This document shows, piece after piece, positions 1-8,366 of a stretch of 64,000 nt of DNA. The position numbers and the translations under genes were made by a program. The notes beneath the pieces are model-generated. The model was given only the letters and a program-made list of their open reading frames with translations. It was not told the origin of the DNA and did no database searches. Every line of letters starts with the position of its first letter. Within the stretch, counting starts at the first letter, position 1. The DNA lies in contig OZ257128.1 in the NCBI GenBank assembly GCA_965278945.1, positions 1,054,001 through 1,118,000 of the forward strand, written 5' to 3'. Source of the stretch: UBA10649 sp965278945. Lineage in GTDB: Bacteria > Actinomycetota > Actinomycetes > S36-B12.

Positions 1-1523
1 GAGATCACCAGGCGAAGGCTGTCGCCGACCTCCGCCGACGTGACTATCGCGGGCAGGTCGATCCTCAGGACCTGCCCGGACTGGGAGGCGGCGGGCACGA
101 GGATCGGTGCTACCTGCCCCGCTGGGAACGTCTCGCGACCGCTCGGGCTGACGACGCGAAGCGACGCGAACAACGCGGCATCAGCGGCCGGCTGGTCGTC
201 CGCCGAAGCGACGGTGATGCTGATCGTGCTTGACCCGATGACGGTCAGTGGTTCGGTCAGCGGCTCGGACTGGAAGTACGCTGACTGCCCCGGAATGGGC
301 TGCTGGACTGCGGATGCGATTCCGCCTCCGATCCCCGGAATGCTGGTGATCAACGACGGCAGTCCGCCTGCCGGGGCGAGCACGCGTTGCTGCGGCCCGC
401 GAAGCGAGACTGCTAGCTGGCTGCTGCCGTGGAGGCCCGGGTATTCGGGCGCTTGCAGGACCGTTGCTGCAGCGCGCGAGCTCTGCGAGGAGATCGATCC
501 CGACGTGTCGGTGACCTCGAAGTCGGTCGTGCTGCCCGACTCGCCCTTCAGGAACGTGTCGAACCATGCGCCCGCAAGACCATCAAGCCGCTCGGCCTCG
601 TTGATGCCGCCGTCGTGGCCGCCGCCGTGCCAGACGACCTTCACCGGAGTCTGAGGATGTGCGGCCATGATCTGCTCGGCGTTCGCGTTGGTCTGGGCTA
701 TCGGGAAGAGCGAGTCCGACAACCCTCCGGAGATGAGGGTCGGGGCGGTGATGCGGTCGGTGATGCTCGACGGCGACGATGCGAGCATGAGGGTGCTCGA
801 CGCGGGCGTCACCACGCCATCGGCGGCGGCGTCGTTGTATGCCTGACACCACTGCGGCGTGAATCGTCCGCACTCGGTGACGGTTCCGTCGCGGTTGACG
901 ACTCCGGCCCCGAAGAAGGTTCCCGTCCACAGCGACTTGAAGACTCCAGGATCACCGCTGAGGACATCAACGGACTGCCCGAACAACGAGGACTCCAGGT
1001 CGTTCCAGGTGATGTCCGAGGCAACAGCATCGATGCGATCGTCGTATCCACTGGTGAGCAGCGCGAGCGCGCCGCCGTAGGAGCCGCCGGCGATGCCGAC
1101 TCGAGGGTCACCGGACGCGTCCTGCTTAACGTCCGCGCGCGTGGCGAGGTAGTCGATTACCTTCCGCGCATCGGCGACCTCGAAGGCTGGCGAGTTCATC
1201 GAAATCGATCCTGTTGACGACCCGAATCCGCGCGCGGAGTACGCCACCACCACGTAACCGCGGTCGCTCAGCGCACGTGCGCGTTCGTCGAGATCTGCCT
1301 TGCTGCCGCCGAATCCGTGGGCGAGGATGACCGCCGGAGCGGGCGTCGACGTCGGGGCGTAAATGGTGGCGTCGAGCGACACCGGAGTCGACACTTCCGC
1401 GGATTCTGGTCCGCCGTCCAGTCGGATGTCCGTCGCGACCGCGCTGCTGGAACAGGATGCGAGCGCCAGGACCGGCACGGCGAACAGCGAGACTGCGGCA
1501 GCTCTCACCACCGCAGTCCGCAT
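1..1523 (-). CDS. X-Pro dipeptidyl-peptidase/CocE-type hydrolase lipoprotein (3' end missing)
   Basis: An exported serine hydrolase cut off by the left window edge; 507 codons are visible and no stop is reached. The N-terminus is a lipoprotein signal peptide with lipobox LASC, so Cys24 would be lipidated. An alpha/beta-hydrolase domain follows: HGFGGSK near residue 69 (oxyanion-hole region) and GGSYGG with the presumed nucleophile Ser148. From about residue 330 the sequence becomes beta-rich, like the C-terminal jelly-roll of the PepX/CocE (S15) family. The substrate (proline dipeptides, esters or other) cannot be told from sequence. The ATG at 1523 lies 6 bases after a TAAAGT box on the same strand, so the transcript is probably leaderless. 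It reads in the same direction as the DUF4349 lipoprotein and HelD-type genes behind it. Confidence 0.8.
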   Translation of the reverse strand, partial: MRTAVVRAAAVSLFAVPVLALASCSSSAVATDIRLDGGPESAEVSTPVSLDATIYAPTSTPAPAVILAHGFGGSKADLDERARALSDRGYVVVAYSARGFGSSTGSISMNSPAFEVADARKVIDYLATRADVKQDASGDPRVGIAGGSYGGALALLTSGYDDRIDAVASDITWNDLESSLFGQSVDVLSGDPGVFKSLWTGTFFGAGVVNRDGTVTECGRFTPQWCQAYNDAAADGVVTPASSTLMLASSPSSITDRITAPTLISGGLSDSLFPIAQTNANAEQIMAAHPQTPVKVVWHGGGHDGGINEAERLDGLAGAWFDTFLKGESGSTTDFEVTDTSGSISSQSSRAAATVLQAPEYPGLHGSSQLAVSLRGPQQRVLAPAGGLPSLITSIPGIGGGIASAVQQPIPGQSAYFQSEPLTEPLTVIGSSTISITVASADDQPAADAALFASLRVVSPSGRETFPAGQVAPILVPAASQSGQVLRIDLPAIVTSAEVGDSLRLVI

Positions 1524-1529
1524 GCCAGC

Positions 1530-1535
1530 ACTTTA
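1530..1535 (-). promoter_or_regulatory. -10 box of leaderless promoter, hydrolase lipoprotein
   Basis: TAAAGT on the minus strand, followed by a 6-base spacer (gctggc) and then the ATG at 1523. No Shine-Dalgarno sequence precedes the ATG. The same TANNNT-N6/7-start arrangement recurs at many genes in this window. Confidence 0.5.
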
Positions 1536-1548
1536 CGTGCCCTGCCGG

Positions 1549-2463
1549 TCAGCCGCCCGCGGGAGTTGAGTCGGCGGACACCTTGTCCTCTGCCATCGGG
1601 CTAGGCGCGGCGGTGATCCTGCGTCGTGACTGACGGATCGCAATCGCAAGCAGGGGAACGAGGACCAGCAGCGCGATCAGTGCGAACGGAAGCAGGAACC
1701 CGAATGCGGTCACACCGACGGCGATCGCGGAAATGAACGCCGCCCATCCGCTGCGCAGGCCGGACACGAAGCCGGGTGCATCAACCTCGGCAATTGCCGA
1801 CAGCGGAGCCAAGGTGATCGTGACCGATGACAGCGCAACCTGGTCCCCGAGAAAGACACGCTGCGCGGTCAGCGAGTCGAGCTCGGCCTGACGCGACGAC
1901 AGCTGAGTCTCGATGGCCAGGAGGTCATCAATCTGGTCCGCCTGGGCCAAGAGTTCGCTCATTCGATCGATGCTTGTTTGGAGTGCGGCGATTCTCGCGT
2001 CGAGGTCGACGACCTGTGTCGTGACGTCCTGCGCGCTGACGCTCACTGCGTCGACAGTTCCCAGCGACGAGATTGCCGCGATGAACGCGTCCAGTCCCGC
2101 AGCAGGAACCTGGACGGTCATTGATGAGTAGGTGGACTCGCCGTCGACCTGTGAGTTCTCCGACGAGATGAGTCCATCACGTTGCGCCACAAGACTTCTT
2201 ACGTCTCGCGTAGCTGCGCCGACGTCCTCAACGCGAATGTTCACGAATGCGGTGCGGATAACAGACTGGTCCTGCGTCGTGCTCGTTCCGCCAGCCTTCT
2301 CGTCGCGGGCGACCATGGGATCCATGGGCGCGCTCGCAACAGCGTCTTCTGCAATAGCGCCGTTCGGCAGTTCGATGGCTTGGTCCGATGTTGCCGCCGA
2401 ACAGGCGGCAAGCAGGAAGGCGGCTCCGACGGCCGCGATGACTGGGACGATTCTTCTACGCAT
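1549..2463 (-). CDS. DUF4349 domain lipoprotein
   Basis: 304-residue membrane-attached lipoprotein. The signal peptide ends in lipobox LAAC, placing the lipidated Cys near residue 21. The middle part (about residues 65-215) matches what I know of DUF4349: an N-terminal beta region (RTAFVNIRVEDV), then a long heptad-rich stretch around DARIAALQTSIDRMSELLAQ that should form a coiled coil, then a second beta region. A C-terminal transmembrane helix (about residues 245-275) precedes a basic cytoplasmic tail. The protein is thus anchored at both ends, with the coiled-coil domain outside the cell. A strong ribosome site (GAGGAGG) precedes the ATG. The function of the family is not established. Confidence 0.8.
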   Translation of the reverse strand: MRRRIVPVIAAVGAAFLLAACSAATSDQAIELPNGAIAEDAVASAPMDPMVARDEKAGGTSTTQDQSVIRTAFVNIRVEDVGAATRDVRSLVAQRDGLISSENSQVDGESTYSSMTVQVPAAGLDAFIAAISSLGTVDAVSVSAQDVTTQVVDLDARIAALQTSIDRMSELLAQADQIDDLLAIETQLSSRQAELDSLTAQRVFLGDQVALSSVTITLAPLSAIAEVDAPGFVSGLRSGWAAFISAIAVGVTAFGFLLPFALIALLVLVPLLAIAIRQSRRRITAAPSPMAEDKVSADSTPAGG

Positions 2464-2549
2464 TGCGCCTCCTCAGGGAATGTCGTCACTGCAGTTGACG
2501 CGAGGCGAGTAGCCGACGTTCCCCGGGAATACAACGATTGAGTGACGCC

Positions 2550-4631
2550 CTAGTCGGAGATGAAGTGCAGCCCTTGCGTGGCGCGAGTGCACGCGACGTA
2601 GATGTCCGAACCGCGTTGCGCCTGCCGACTGATCGCAACCGGATCGATCACGTAGACGTGGTCGAACTCGAGACCCTTTGTATCGCGTGCCGTAAGCACG
2701 GCAATCGGTGCGTCGAGCGCGTCGTCGCCAACGCCGAAGTCCGGACTGGCCTTCTCCAGCAACGACATCAGGTCGGCGGCTCGGTCGTCGGGAACGATGA
2801 CGCCGATGCGTCCGACCTCGCCACGTGCTCGCTCGAGGACGAGAGCCGGTAGTTCGGCAGTCGTGCACGCGAGGTACTCGGTGGGTGCGCCGTCACGAAT
2901 GGGGTGGAGGTTGGGCGCGTCGCCACCTGCCCGCGTGAGCTGCTCGGTCGCCGTCTCGGCCGTCTGCCTGGTGATGCGATAGGTCACCGTCAGCGTGTGC
3001 AGCTCGACCTGGTCGCCCGCCCAGCCGAGTGCCTCGTCCCAATCGCGCGCGCCGGCGGGATGGGTGGTCTGCTGCAGATCGCCGACGATCGTCATGGACT
3101 TGCGCGAGCAGCGCCTTGCCAGCGTGTGCCACGCCATCCGCGAAAGTTCCTGAGCCTCGTCGACCACGACGTGGCCGTAAACCCAGGTCCGATCGGTCAG
3201 CGCGCGCTCGGCGACGGTTGTGCTCGGCGAATAGCGCGCGTGGGGGTCGTGAACCGTCAGCTCGGCGTAGTCCTCGGAGCCGCGCACGTCGGCCGACCGG
3301 GTGACGGGCTCGGCCTCGCCAAGTCGCTCGGCCGCTTCGTCGAGCAGGGGTACGTCGTCGACCGTCCACGGTTGTCCTGCCGCGCGAAGGAGCGACTGCT
3401 GCTGTGCCGCGGTCAGGATGCCCTCGGCAGCGGCGGCAAGGGTCTGCGGATCGGTGAGCAGCTTGGTGATCAGTCGTTCCGGCGTGACGGGAAGCCACAT
3501 GAGGTTCAGTGTCCGGCGGACCTGAGCATCGTCGACGAGGTCGGGTAGCAGGTCCGCGCGCACGTCGGGGTCCGAGGGATCCTCGTTCCGCTGTCGCGCG
3601 CGATCTCGGCACAGGTAGTCCAGAGTGCGGCGCAGGAACGGATCACGATTCGCGTTGAATGACCCATTGCGGGGCAGTCCGCGCCTGACTTCTGCGAGCT
3701 GTGCGGCAGTGATCGTCACCCGTGACCCGTCATCGAGAGTGATCGTCACGTCGTGGTGCGGGATGCGTACGCGCTGGTTGACCGCATTCGCGATGACGTC
3801 GACCATGACGAGATCGCCCTTGATCGCTGCGACCGCAGGCACGTCGATGAGGTTCGTCGAGACCGACGGGAACAACTGCCCTGGAGTCAGAAGCACGACA
3901 TCGGTCTCGCCCAGGCTCGGCAGGACCTGATCGATGTAGCGCAGGAAGGCCGTCGACGGCCCGACCACGAGCACGCCGTCGCGGGCCAGGCGGTCGCGGT
4001 AGGTGTACAGGAGCCATGCGGCCCGGTGAAGAGCGACGACGGTCTTGCCGGTGCCTGGCCCGCCTTGGACGACCGTGATCTGGCCAAGGGGACTGCGGAC
4101 TATTCGATCCTGATCCGCAGCGATGGTCGCGATGATGTCGCCCATCCGGCCGTCCCGCGGAGCCTCGACGGCCATGGCCGCCGCGTCCGAGGCGATCGCG
4201 GTGGGGTTGGCGAGGTCTTCGTCCTCGATATGCGTGACCGTCGTGTCCTTCGTGATGATGCGACGGCGTCGGGCCACGCCCATCGGCTCCACCGTTGTCG
4301 CCTGGTAGAAGCCTGCGGCGTTCGGTGCGCGCCAGTCCAGCAGCACCGGGTCGCCCTGGGCATCGCGGAGGCCGATGCGGCCGATGTGATGAGTGCGCCC
4401 GTCGACGAGGTCCACGCGACCAAAGCACAGGCGGCTGCTCGCAGCGCGTGCACTCGCCAGTTGCTGCGCGAGGTTGTCGTACAGGGCCTGCTTCTCGAGC
4501 AGATCCTGGCCCGTTCCAGTGCCCTGAGTGCGGGACAGATCATCGATGCGATCGGCCACGTGAGCGGAGAACGACGAGAGGAGGTCGTAGCAGGCGTCGA
4601 CGTATCGCTGCTCGACGGCGATGACGTCCAC
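2550..4631 (-). CDS. HelD/HelR-type RNA polymerase-associated UvrD-like ATPase
   Basis: About 693-residue superfamily 1 ATPase. The Walker A motif is GGPGTGKTVVALHRAAW, preceded by an N-terminal coiled-coil arm (residues about 1-100) and a beta region (FGRVDLVDGRTHHIGRIGL). A Walker B-like VVVDEAQELSRM and a C-terminal UvrD motif VYVACTRATQGLHFI follow. This layout is that of HelD/HelR, which dislodges stalled RNA polymerase; actinobacterial HelR is known to give rifampicin tolerance, but that role is only inferred here. I chose the GTG at 4631, which follows GGAGG closely; an in-frame ATG at 4688 without a ribosome site would add 19 residues. Divergent from rmuC. Confidence 0.82.
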   Translation of the reverse strand: MDVIAVEQRYVDACYDLLSSFSAHVADRIDDLSRTQGTGTGQDLLEKQALYDNLAQQLASARAASSRLCFGRVDLVDGRTHHIGRIGLRDAQGDPVLLDWRAPNAAGFYQATTVEPMGVARRRRIITKDTTVTHIEDEDLANPTAIASDAAAMAVEAPRDGRMGDIIATIAADQDRIVRSPLGQITVVQGGPGTGKTVVALHRAAWLLYTYRDRLARDGVLVVGPSTAFLRYIDQVLPSLGETDVVLLTPGQLFPSVSTNLIDVPAVAAIKGDLVMVDVIANAVNQRVRIPHHDVTITLDDGSRVTITAAQLAEVRRGLPRNGSFNANRDPFLRRTLDYLCRDRARQRNEDPSDPDVRADLLPDLVDDAQVRRTLNLMWLPVTPERLITKLLTDPQTLAAAAEGILTAAQQQSLLRAAGQPWTVDDVPLLDEAAERLGEAEPVTRSADVRGSEDYAELTVHDPHARYSPSTTVAERALTDRTWVYGHVVVDEAQELSRMAWHTLARRCSRKSMTIVGDLQQTTHPAGARDWDEALGWAGDQVELHTLTVTYRITRQTAETATEQLTRAGGDAPNLHPIRDGAPTEYLACTTAELPALVLERARGEVGRIGVIVPDDRAADLMSLLEKASPDFGVGDDALDAPIAVLTARDTKGLEFDHVYVIDPVAISRQAQRGSDIYVACTRATQGLHFISD

Positions 4632-4747
4632 TGACCCTCCTGGTTCGCTGCTCAGGTGAACTGCAATTGGGGCACTCGATACTGCCACGCGCCCCAGCGC
4701 GCCGCGCAGCGGGTACCCGTGTCACAGGTACGTGCGACATTCGACCC

Positions 4748-5866
4748 ATGAGTACTGCTGCGTGGTTGGCCCTTGTCGTCGGTCTGGTCGTCGGCATTCT
4801 CGCGACGCTGCTCGCAACCGGACGCTCCGTGTCGCGGGCGAGGATTCGGGCCAGTGAGCTCGACGGAGCGAATGCGGCGCTGCGATCGGACAACGCCGCA
4901 CTGCGCGCGCAGTTCGGCGATTCCCGGTCGCTCGATGACCTGCTCAAGCCGGTTCGCGAGGGCCTCGAGGGTCTGCGCCGGGCCACCGACTCGGCCAGCC
5001 GCGACCGTGCCGAGGCCGAGGCCACGCTCACCACCCAGATCACCGCCGTGCAGGAGAGGTACCAGTCGCTCGAGGCGTCGACGAAACTCCTGGCTGGCGC
5101 GCTCGCCCGCGGTCAGACGCGCGGTCAGTGGGGCGAGATGCAGCTGGAGGGCCTGCTCTCGCATTCGGGCCTCATCGAGGGCACTCACTATCGGCGTCAG
5201 GACACGCGCACCACGGCCGACGGTGGAGGCCGCCCGGACATCGTGGTGACCCTGCCCGCCGGCGGCGAGATCCTCGTCGACGCGAAGTTCCCGTTCGACG
5301 CCTACTGGCAGGGGATCGGCACCGAGGATCCGACCGGCCGCGATCTGCTTATGCGCAAGCATGCAGGCGACGTGCTCGCCCGGGCCAAGGAGCTGTCCGC
5401 GAAGCGGTACTCCGACGCCCAGGCGAGCCCCGACTTCGTCGTCATGTTCCTGCCGCTTGAATCCTTGCTGTCCTCAGCACTCGAATCCGACGGACTCCTG
5501 TTGGAACGGACGTTCAATCTTCGTGTCGTGCTCGCCACGCCGACAACGATGCTCGCCCTCCTGCGGACGATCGGCTTCGGCTACCAGCGTCAGTTGATGG
5601 CCGACAACGCCGAGGAGATCCGATTGGCCGGAGCGGAGATGCTCGCGCGTCTTGGCACCCTCGCCGAGCACCTCGATGGCATGCGCCGCGGACTCGAACA
5701 GGCCGTCGGTGGTTACAACAGGTTCGTCGGGAGCTTCGACAGCCAGGCGATGCGCCAGGCCAAACGACTGAGCGAACTTGGCGTCTCGGCGTCACGGTCA
5801 CTTGAAGCGCCCGACGTCATCGACGTGGCGATTCGAGAGTCCAACCCGGCTGCGCTTCGGGGCTGA
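4748..5866 (+). CDS. rmuC: DNA recombination protein RmuC
   Basis: 372-residue RmuC family protein, a predicted membrane-anchored nuclease-like factor that limits inversions and other rearrangements at repeats. A single N-terminal membrane helix (residues about 5-24) is followed by a coiled coil (about 30-110) and the RmuC domain, with GQWGEMQLEGLLSHSGL and the PD-(D/E)XK-like VDAKFPFDAYWQG that the family conserves. The ATG at 4748 is preferred because the membrane helix starts immediately after it. A GACATT box 6 bases upstream is a weak match to the leaderless pattern seen elsewhere. Convergent with the small repeat protein, only 10 bases away. Confidence 0.9.
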   Translation: MSTAAWLALVVGLVVGILATLLATGRSVSRARIRASELDGANAALRSDNAALRAQFGDSRSLDDLLKPVREGLEGLRRATDSASRDRAEAEATLTTQITAVQERYQSLEASTKLLAGALARGQTRGQWGEMQLEGLLSHSGLIEGTHYRRQDTRTTADGGGRPDIVVTLPAGGEILVDAKFPFDAYWQGIGTEDPTGRDLLMRKHAGDVLARAKELSAKRYSDAQASPDFVVMFLPLESLLSSALESDGLLLERTFNLRVVLATPTTMLALLRTIGFGYQRQLMADNAEEIRLAGAEMLARLGTLAEHLDGMRRGLEQAVGGYNRFVGSFDSQAMRQAKRLSELGVSASRSLEAPDVIDVAIRESNPAALRG

Positions 5867-5876
5867 TCGCGCGGGC

Positions 5877-6140
5877 TCAGCCCGCGCTGGCCACCTTTCC
5901 GTGCGCCCGCCAGGCCATGACGGACAGACGGGACAGCCCCGACATCAGCGACAAGATGCTGCCGAAGGAGCCGATCGACAGGACCGACGCGGCCGATCCG
6001 ACGCTGCCGATGCTCAGGACCGATCCGACACTTCCAATCGACAGGCAGGAGTTCGTCGAGCCGATGCACAACACCGATCGCCGTGAGCGGAAGCTCATCA
6101 TCGATGACGTCGTTCTGCTGTCGAGGTTCATGGGCACCAT
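5877..6140 (-). CDS. Small Ser/Gly-rich 9-residue repeat protein
   Basis: 87-residue protein of unknown function. Residues about 25-70 consist of near-identical nine-residue units of the form VLSIGSVGS: VLCIGSTNS, CLSIGSVGS, VLSIGSVGS, a three-residue insert, VLSIGSFGS, then a degenerate ILSLMSGLS. The regular Ile/Leu-Ser-Gly spacing suggests a small beta-solenoid or fibre-like fold, but this is inference. The flanks are basic (SRTTSSMMSFRSRRS before, WRAHGKVAS after). I recall similar short SIGS-rich proteins in other actinobacteria but cannot name the family. Start is uncertain: ATG at 6140, ATG at 6131 (MNLDS), or an upstream TTG at 6191. The other strand is also open here, but its product is irregular and less protein-like. 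Confidence 0.6.
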   Translation of the reverse strand: MVPMNLDSRTTSSMMSFRSRRSVLCIGSTNSCLSIGSVGSVLSIGSVGSAASVLSIGSFGSILSLMSGLSRLSVMAWRAHGKVASAG

Positions 6141-6225
6141 GGTGTCACCCAGGCTCGGAACGCATGGCAGTCTTCGCACGTCGGAACGCAACCACGCTGT
6201 CCACCCGAACTGAAAAGGGACCGGT

Positions 6226-6675
6226 ATGAAGAAGGCACTTGCACTGGCATCCGTGCTGGCCGCGCCCGTCCTGCTTGTCGCCCCAGTTCTGGGCGTGGGC
6301 CCGGCCGCGGCGGCTGAGCGCCATGATCATCGCGTCGTCGGCTGGGTCTCGTGCAACCCCGGAGCGAACGGGCTGCTCACCTACAAGCCTCGACAGCACG
6401 TCCTCTCCTGCGCCGACGCCAACTCCGGACTTCGCAAGCTGACCTGGTCATCGTGGAACTCGAAGTCGGCCACGGGGGCGGGCACGTACTACTGGAACGA
6501 CTGCGAGCCGAACTGCGCAGCGGGCACCAACCACACGTCGAAGGCCACCGTCGAACTCAAACGCCCCAAGGTGCAAAAGGGCGAGAAGGTCTTCACGCGC
6601 GTGATCGTCAAGTACACGGACGAGGACGGCAACCTGCAGGTCGACCGCATGGATTCCGTCCCCTACCTCGGCTGA
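6226..6675 (+). CDS. Small secreted Cys-containing protein
   Basis: 149-residue exported protein. A Sec signal peptide (MKKALALASVLAAPVLLVAPVLG, cleavage probably after AAAA near residue 30) precedes a mature domain of about 120 residues with four cysteines, two of them in DCEPNCAAG. The pattern W-x2-W followed by A-x-G-x-G, C-x2-x-CA-x-G and a beta-rich end resembles a widespread but unnamed family of small secreted actinobacterial proteins. The four cysteines probably form two disulfides outside the cell. AAAGGGA forms the ribosome site six bases before the ATG. It sits head-to-head with the repeat protein and 13 bases before the alpha/beta hydrolase, so it may share that gene's transcript. 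Confidence 0.75.
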   Translation: MKKALALASVLAAPVLLVAPVLGVGPAAAAERHDHRVVGWVSCNPGANGLLTYKPRQHVLSCADANSGLRKLTWSSWNSKSATGAGTYYWNDCEPNCAAGTNHTSKATVELKRPKVQKGEKVFTRVIVKYTDEDGNLQVDRMDSVPYLG

Positions 6676-6688
6676 GACCCGCTCGACC

Positions 6689-7558
6689 ATGAGCACCCCA
6701 CCTCGCGTCGACCTGCCGGCAGGGGTAGTTGTCGAGCGATGGCCAGTGCGCGAGCGTCACATTGCCGTCATGCGCAACTCGGTTATCGCTGCGCGAGAGT
6801 GGGCCGTCCTCGTGCCCGGCTTCACGGGCAGCAAGGAGGACTTTGTCGGTGTCCTGCCGCTGCTGGCGGATGAAGGCATCGGTGCGGTCACCTACGACCA
6901 TCGCGGCCAGTATCAGTCGGACGCGTCCGCGGATCCTGCTGACTACTCGCTCGCTGCGCTCGCCGCCGACCTGGCCAGCATCGTCGACCTCGCTACCGGC
7001 ACCCTCGGGTGGAGTGCGGCGCCACACCTGGTCGGACACTCGTTCGGCGGGCTGGTAGCCCAGCGTGGTCTCGTGGCTGGAACCGTCAGCCCTGCGTCCT
7101 TTGTCGCGCTCTGCACGGGACCCGGCGCCCTCCCGCGCGACCGCTGGAGCGGTCTGCCTGACCTGGTTGCCGCGCTCGGCGATCAGGGCCTGGAGGAGAT
7201 CTGGGCGCGCTTGCAGGAGATCGACGAGGAGAACTCCACGCCGCGTCCGCAGCCCGAGGTCCAGGAGTTCCTCCACCGTCGGTGGCTGGCCAACGATCCG
7301 CGCCAGCTCAGCGAGTTCGCCGAGGCATTGATGACCACTGCGGACCTGACCGATCAGATGCGCGCGGTCGTGGGGTCGGGATTGCCCATGACCGTCATGT
7401 GGGGTGAGCGCGACTATGCGTGGCCCGTTGACCTGCAGCGCGACTGGGCCACGGACCTAGGCGTCCCTGCGGTGCAGATCCCCGGTTCGGGTCATTCGCC
7501 GAATGCCGACGACCCCGCGCTTCTGGTTCGGCACCTGATCGAGGCCTGGCGCTTCTAG
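6689..7558 (+). CDS. Alpha/beta-fold hydrolase
   Basis: 289-residue cytoplasmic hydrolase. The triad is visible: nucleophile Ser118 in GHSFGG, acid Asp242 in GERDYAW and His269 in GSGHSPN. The oxyanion-hole segment VPGFTGSKEDF (residues 42-52) and the YDHRGQYQSD strand-turn are typical. A helical cap lies between residues about 145 and 220. The family covers esterases, lipases, haloalkane dehalogenases and peroxidases, and nothing in the sequence picks one. It begins 13 bases after the secreted-protein gene and ends about 95 bases before the mraZ promoter. Confidence 0.8.
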   Translation: MSTPPRVDLPAGVVVERWPVRERHIAVMRNSVIAAREWAVLVPGFTGSKEDFVGVLPLLADEGIGAVTYDHRGQYQSDASADPADYSLAALAADLASIVDLATGTLGWSAAPHLVGHSFGGLVAQRGLVAGTVSPASFVALCTGPGALPRDRWSGLPDLVAALGDQGLEEIWARLQEIDEENSTPRPQPEVQEFLHRRWLANDPRQLSEFAEALMTTADLTDQMRAVVGSGLPMTVMWGERDYAWPVDLQRDWATDLGVPAVQIPGSGHSPNADDPALLVRHLIEAWRF

Positions 7559-7652
7559 TTCCCGCCCGAGATGGGCCGTGTCACCACGAATTCCCCTGCA
7601 CCTGTGGCCGTCGGCCGCCGGTGGGGGAGTCGACGATATTCATAGGGGCGAT

Positions 7653-7686
7653 GTGGTTGACGGTGGAGGAAAGTGGGGTAGAGTGG
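7653..7686 (+). promoter_or_regulatory. mraZ promoter overlaid with four MraZ boxes
   Basis: Four copies of GTGG begin at 7653, 7663, 7673 and 7683, exactly ten bases apart, so all face the same side of the helix. This is the direct-repeat form expected of an MraZ operator. A good sigma-70-type promoter lies within the same bases: TTGACG at 7657-7662, a 16-base spacer and TAGAGT at 7679-7684. MraZ bound here would cover both promoter elements, which implies autorepression of the division cluster. The leader to the mraZ ATG is about 50 bases. Confidence 0.8.
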
Positions 7687-7740
7687 CGCCACTTGGAGAG
7701 ACCAGGGTGATCTGAGGGGCTTGTGGGGAAGGTGGGGTCG

Positions 7741-8169
7741 ATGTTTCTCGGCACGCACCAACCTCGCCTCGACGACAAGGGCCGCTTGGTCCTGCCAGCG
7801 CGGTTTCGTGAGGCGCTGGCCGGCGGCCTGGTGCTCACCAAGGGGCAGTCCCGGTCGATCGTCGTGTGGCCCGCCGCGGAGTTCACCGCGTACGCCGAGC
7901 GCATCGACGAGGATTCCCGCACCAATGCCAAGGCGCAGGCCTACCAGCGAGTGCTCTTCTCGGGCGCCTCGGACGAGATCCCCGACCGCCAGGGTCGGAT
8001 CACCGTGCCGCCCGCCCTGCGCGAGTACGCCGGACTGGATCGCGACGTCGTGGTGGTCGGCAAGAACAAGACCGCGGAGATCTGGGACCTGACCGCCTGG
8101 AATGCCTACCTGAACGAGCACGAGGCCGCCTACGCCGACTTGGACGAGGAGGTGCCTCCGGGCTTCTGA
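7741..8169 (+). CDS. mraZ: Transcriptional regulator MraZ
   Basis: 142-residue DNA-binding protein with two tandem SpoVT/AbrB-like swapped-hairpin domains. The first begins MFLGTHQPRLDDKGRLVLPARFR and the second carries DRQGRITVPPALREYAGL; the DKGRLVLP and RQGRITVP strands are the family signature. MraZ forms a ring that binds spaced GTGG repeats upstream of the dcw operon, and four such repeats lie at 7653-7686. The ATG at 7741 is chosen because conserved MraZ proteins start with MFLGT; a GTG 18 bases earlier is in frame but would place the ribosome site inside the coding region. Confidence 0.95.
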   Translation: MFLGTHQPRLDDKGRLVLPARFREALAGGLVLTKGQSRSIVVWPAAEFTAYAERIDEDSRTNAKAQAYQRVLFSGASDEIPDRQGRITVPPALREYAGLDRDVVVVGKNKTAEIWDLTAWNAYLNEHEAAYADLDEEVPPGF

Positions 8170-8232
8170 CGCGGACCGCGCGGCGAGGTCTCCTCCCGCT
8201 CCCGCACTGCTCCTGACGCCACTTCCCCGGCG

Positions 8233-8267
8233 CCAGGGCCCGCTGGCAACAGCGGGCGGGGACCTGG
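8233..8267 (+). promoter_or_regulatory. Structured RNA element upstream of rsmH
   Basis: Between mraZ and the rsmH side of the operon the transcript can form a two-part stem. The outer stem is CCAGG (8233-8237) with CCTGG (8263-8267). The inner stem is GCCCGCTG (8238-8245) with CAGCGGGC (8250-8257), perfect over 8 bp and closed by a GCAA tetraloop, leaving GGGGA unpaired on the 3' side. Its location matches the published mraW RNA motif of actinobacteria, but I cannot confirm that the consensus fits. It is not a terminator in the usual sense, since rsmH and the following genes lack another obvious promoter. Confidence 0.4.
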
Positions 8268-8366
8268 CCATACGGCCCGCACAGCCCGCTCGACCGAACG
8301 GCACCACCGAAACACCAGCGCCACCTGCACACCATCAGCCCGACCGCGATCTCATTAGGGGGATAG

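Noticed and set aside
429..1217. Plus-strand open frame of 262 codons
   Set aside because: It is antisense to the hydrolase lipoprotein, whose signal peptide, lipobox and catalytic Ser motif are clear on the minus strand.
4632..4688. Upstream ATG start for the HelD-type gene
   Set aside because: It has no ribosome site and would add 19 unconserved residues, while GGAGG stands just before the GTG at 4631.
5917..6213. Plus-strand frame of 98 codons opposite the Ser/Gly repeat protein
   Set aside because: The minus-strand product has regular nine-residue units; the plus-strand one is irregular and would end only 12 bases before the secreted-protein gene.
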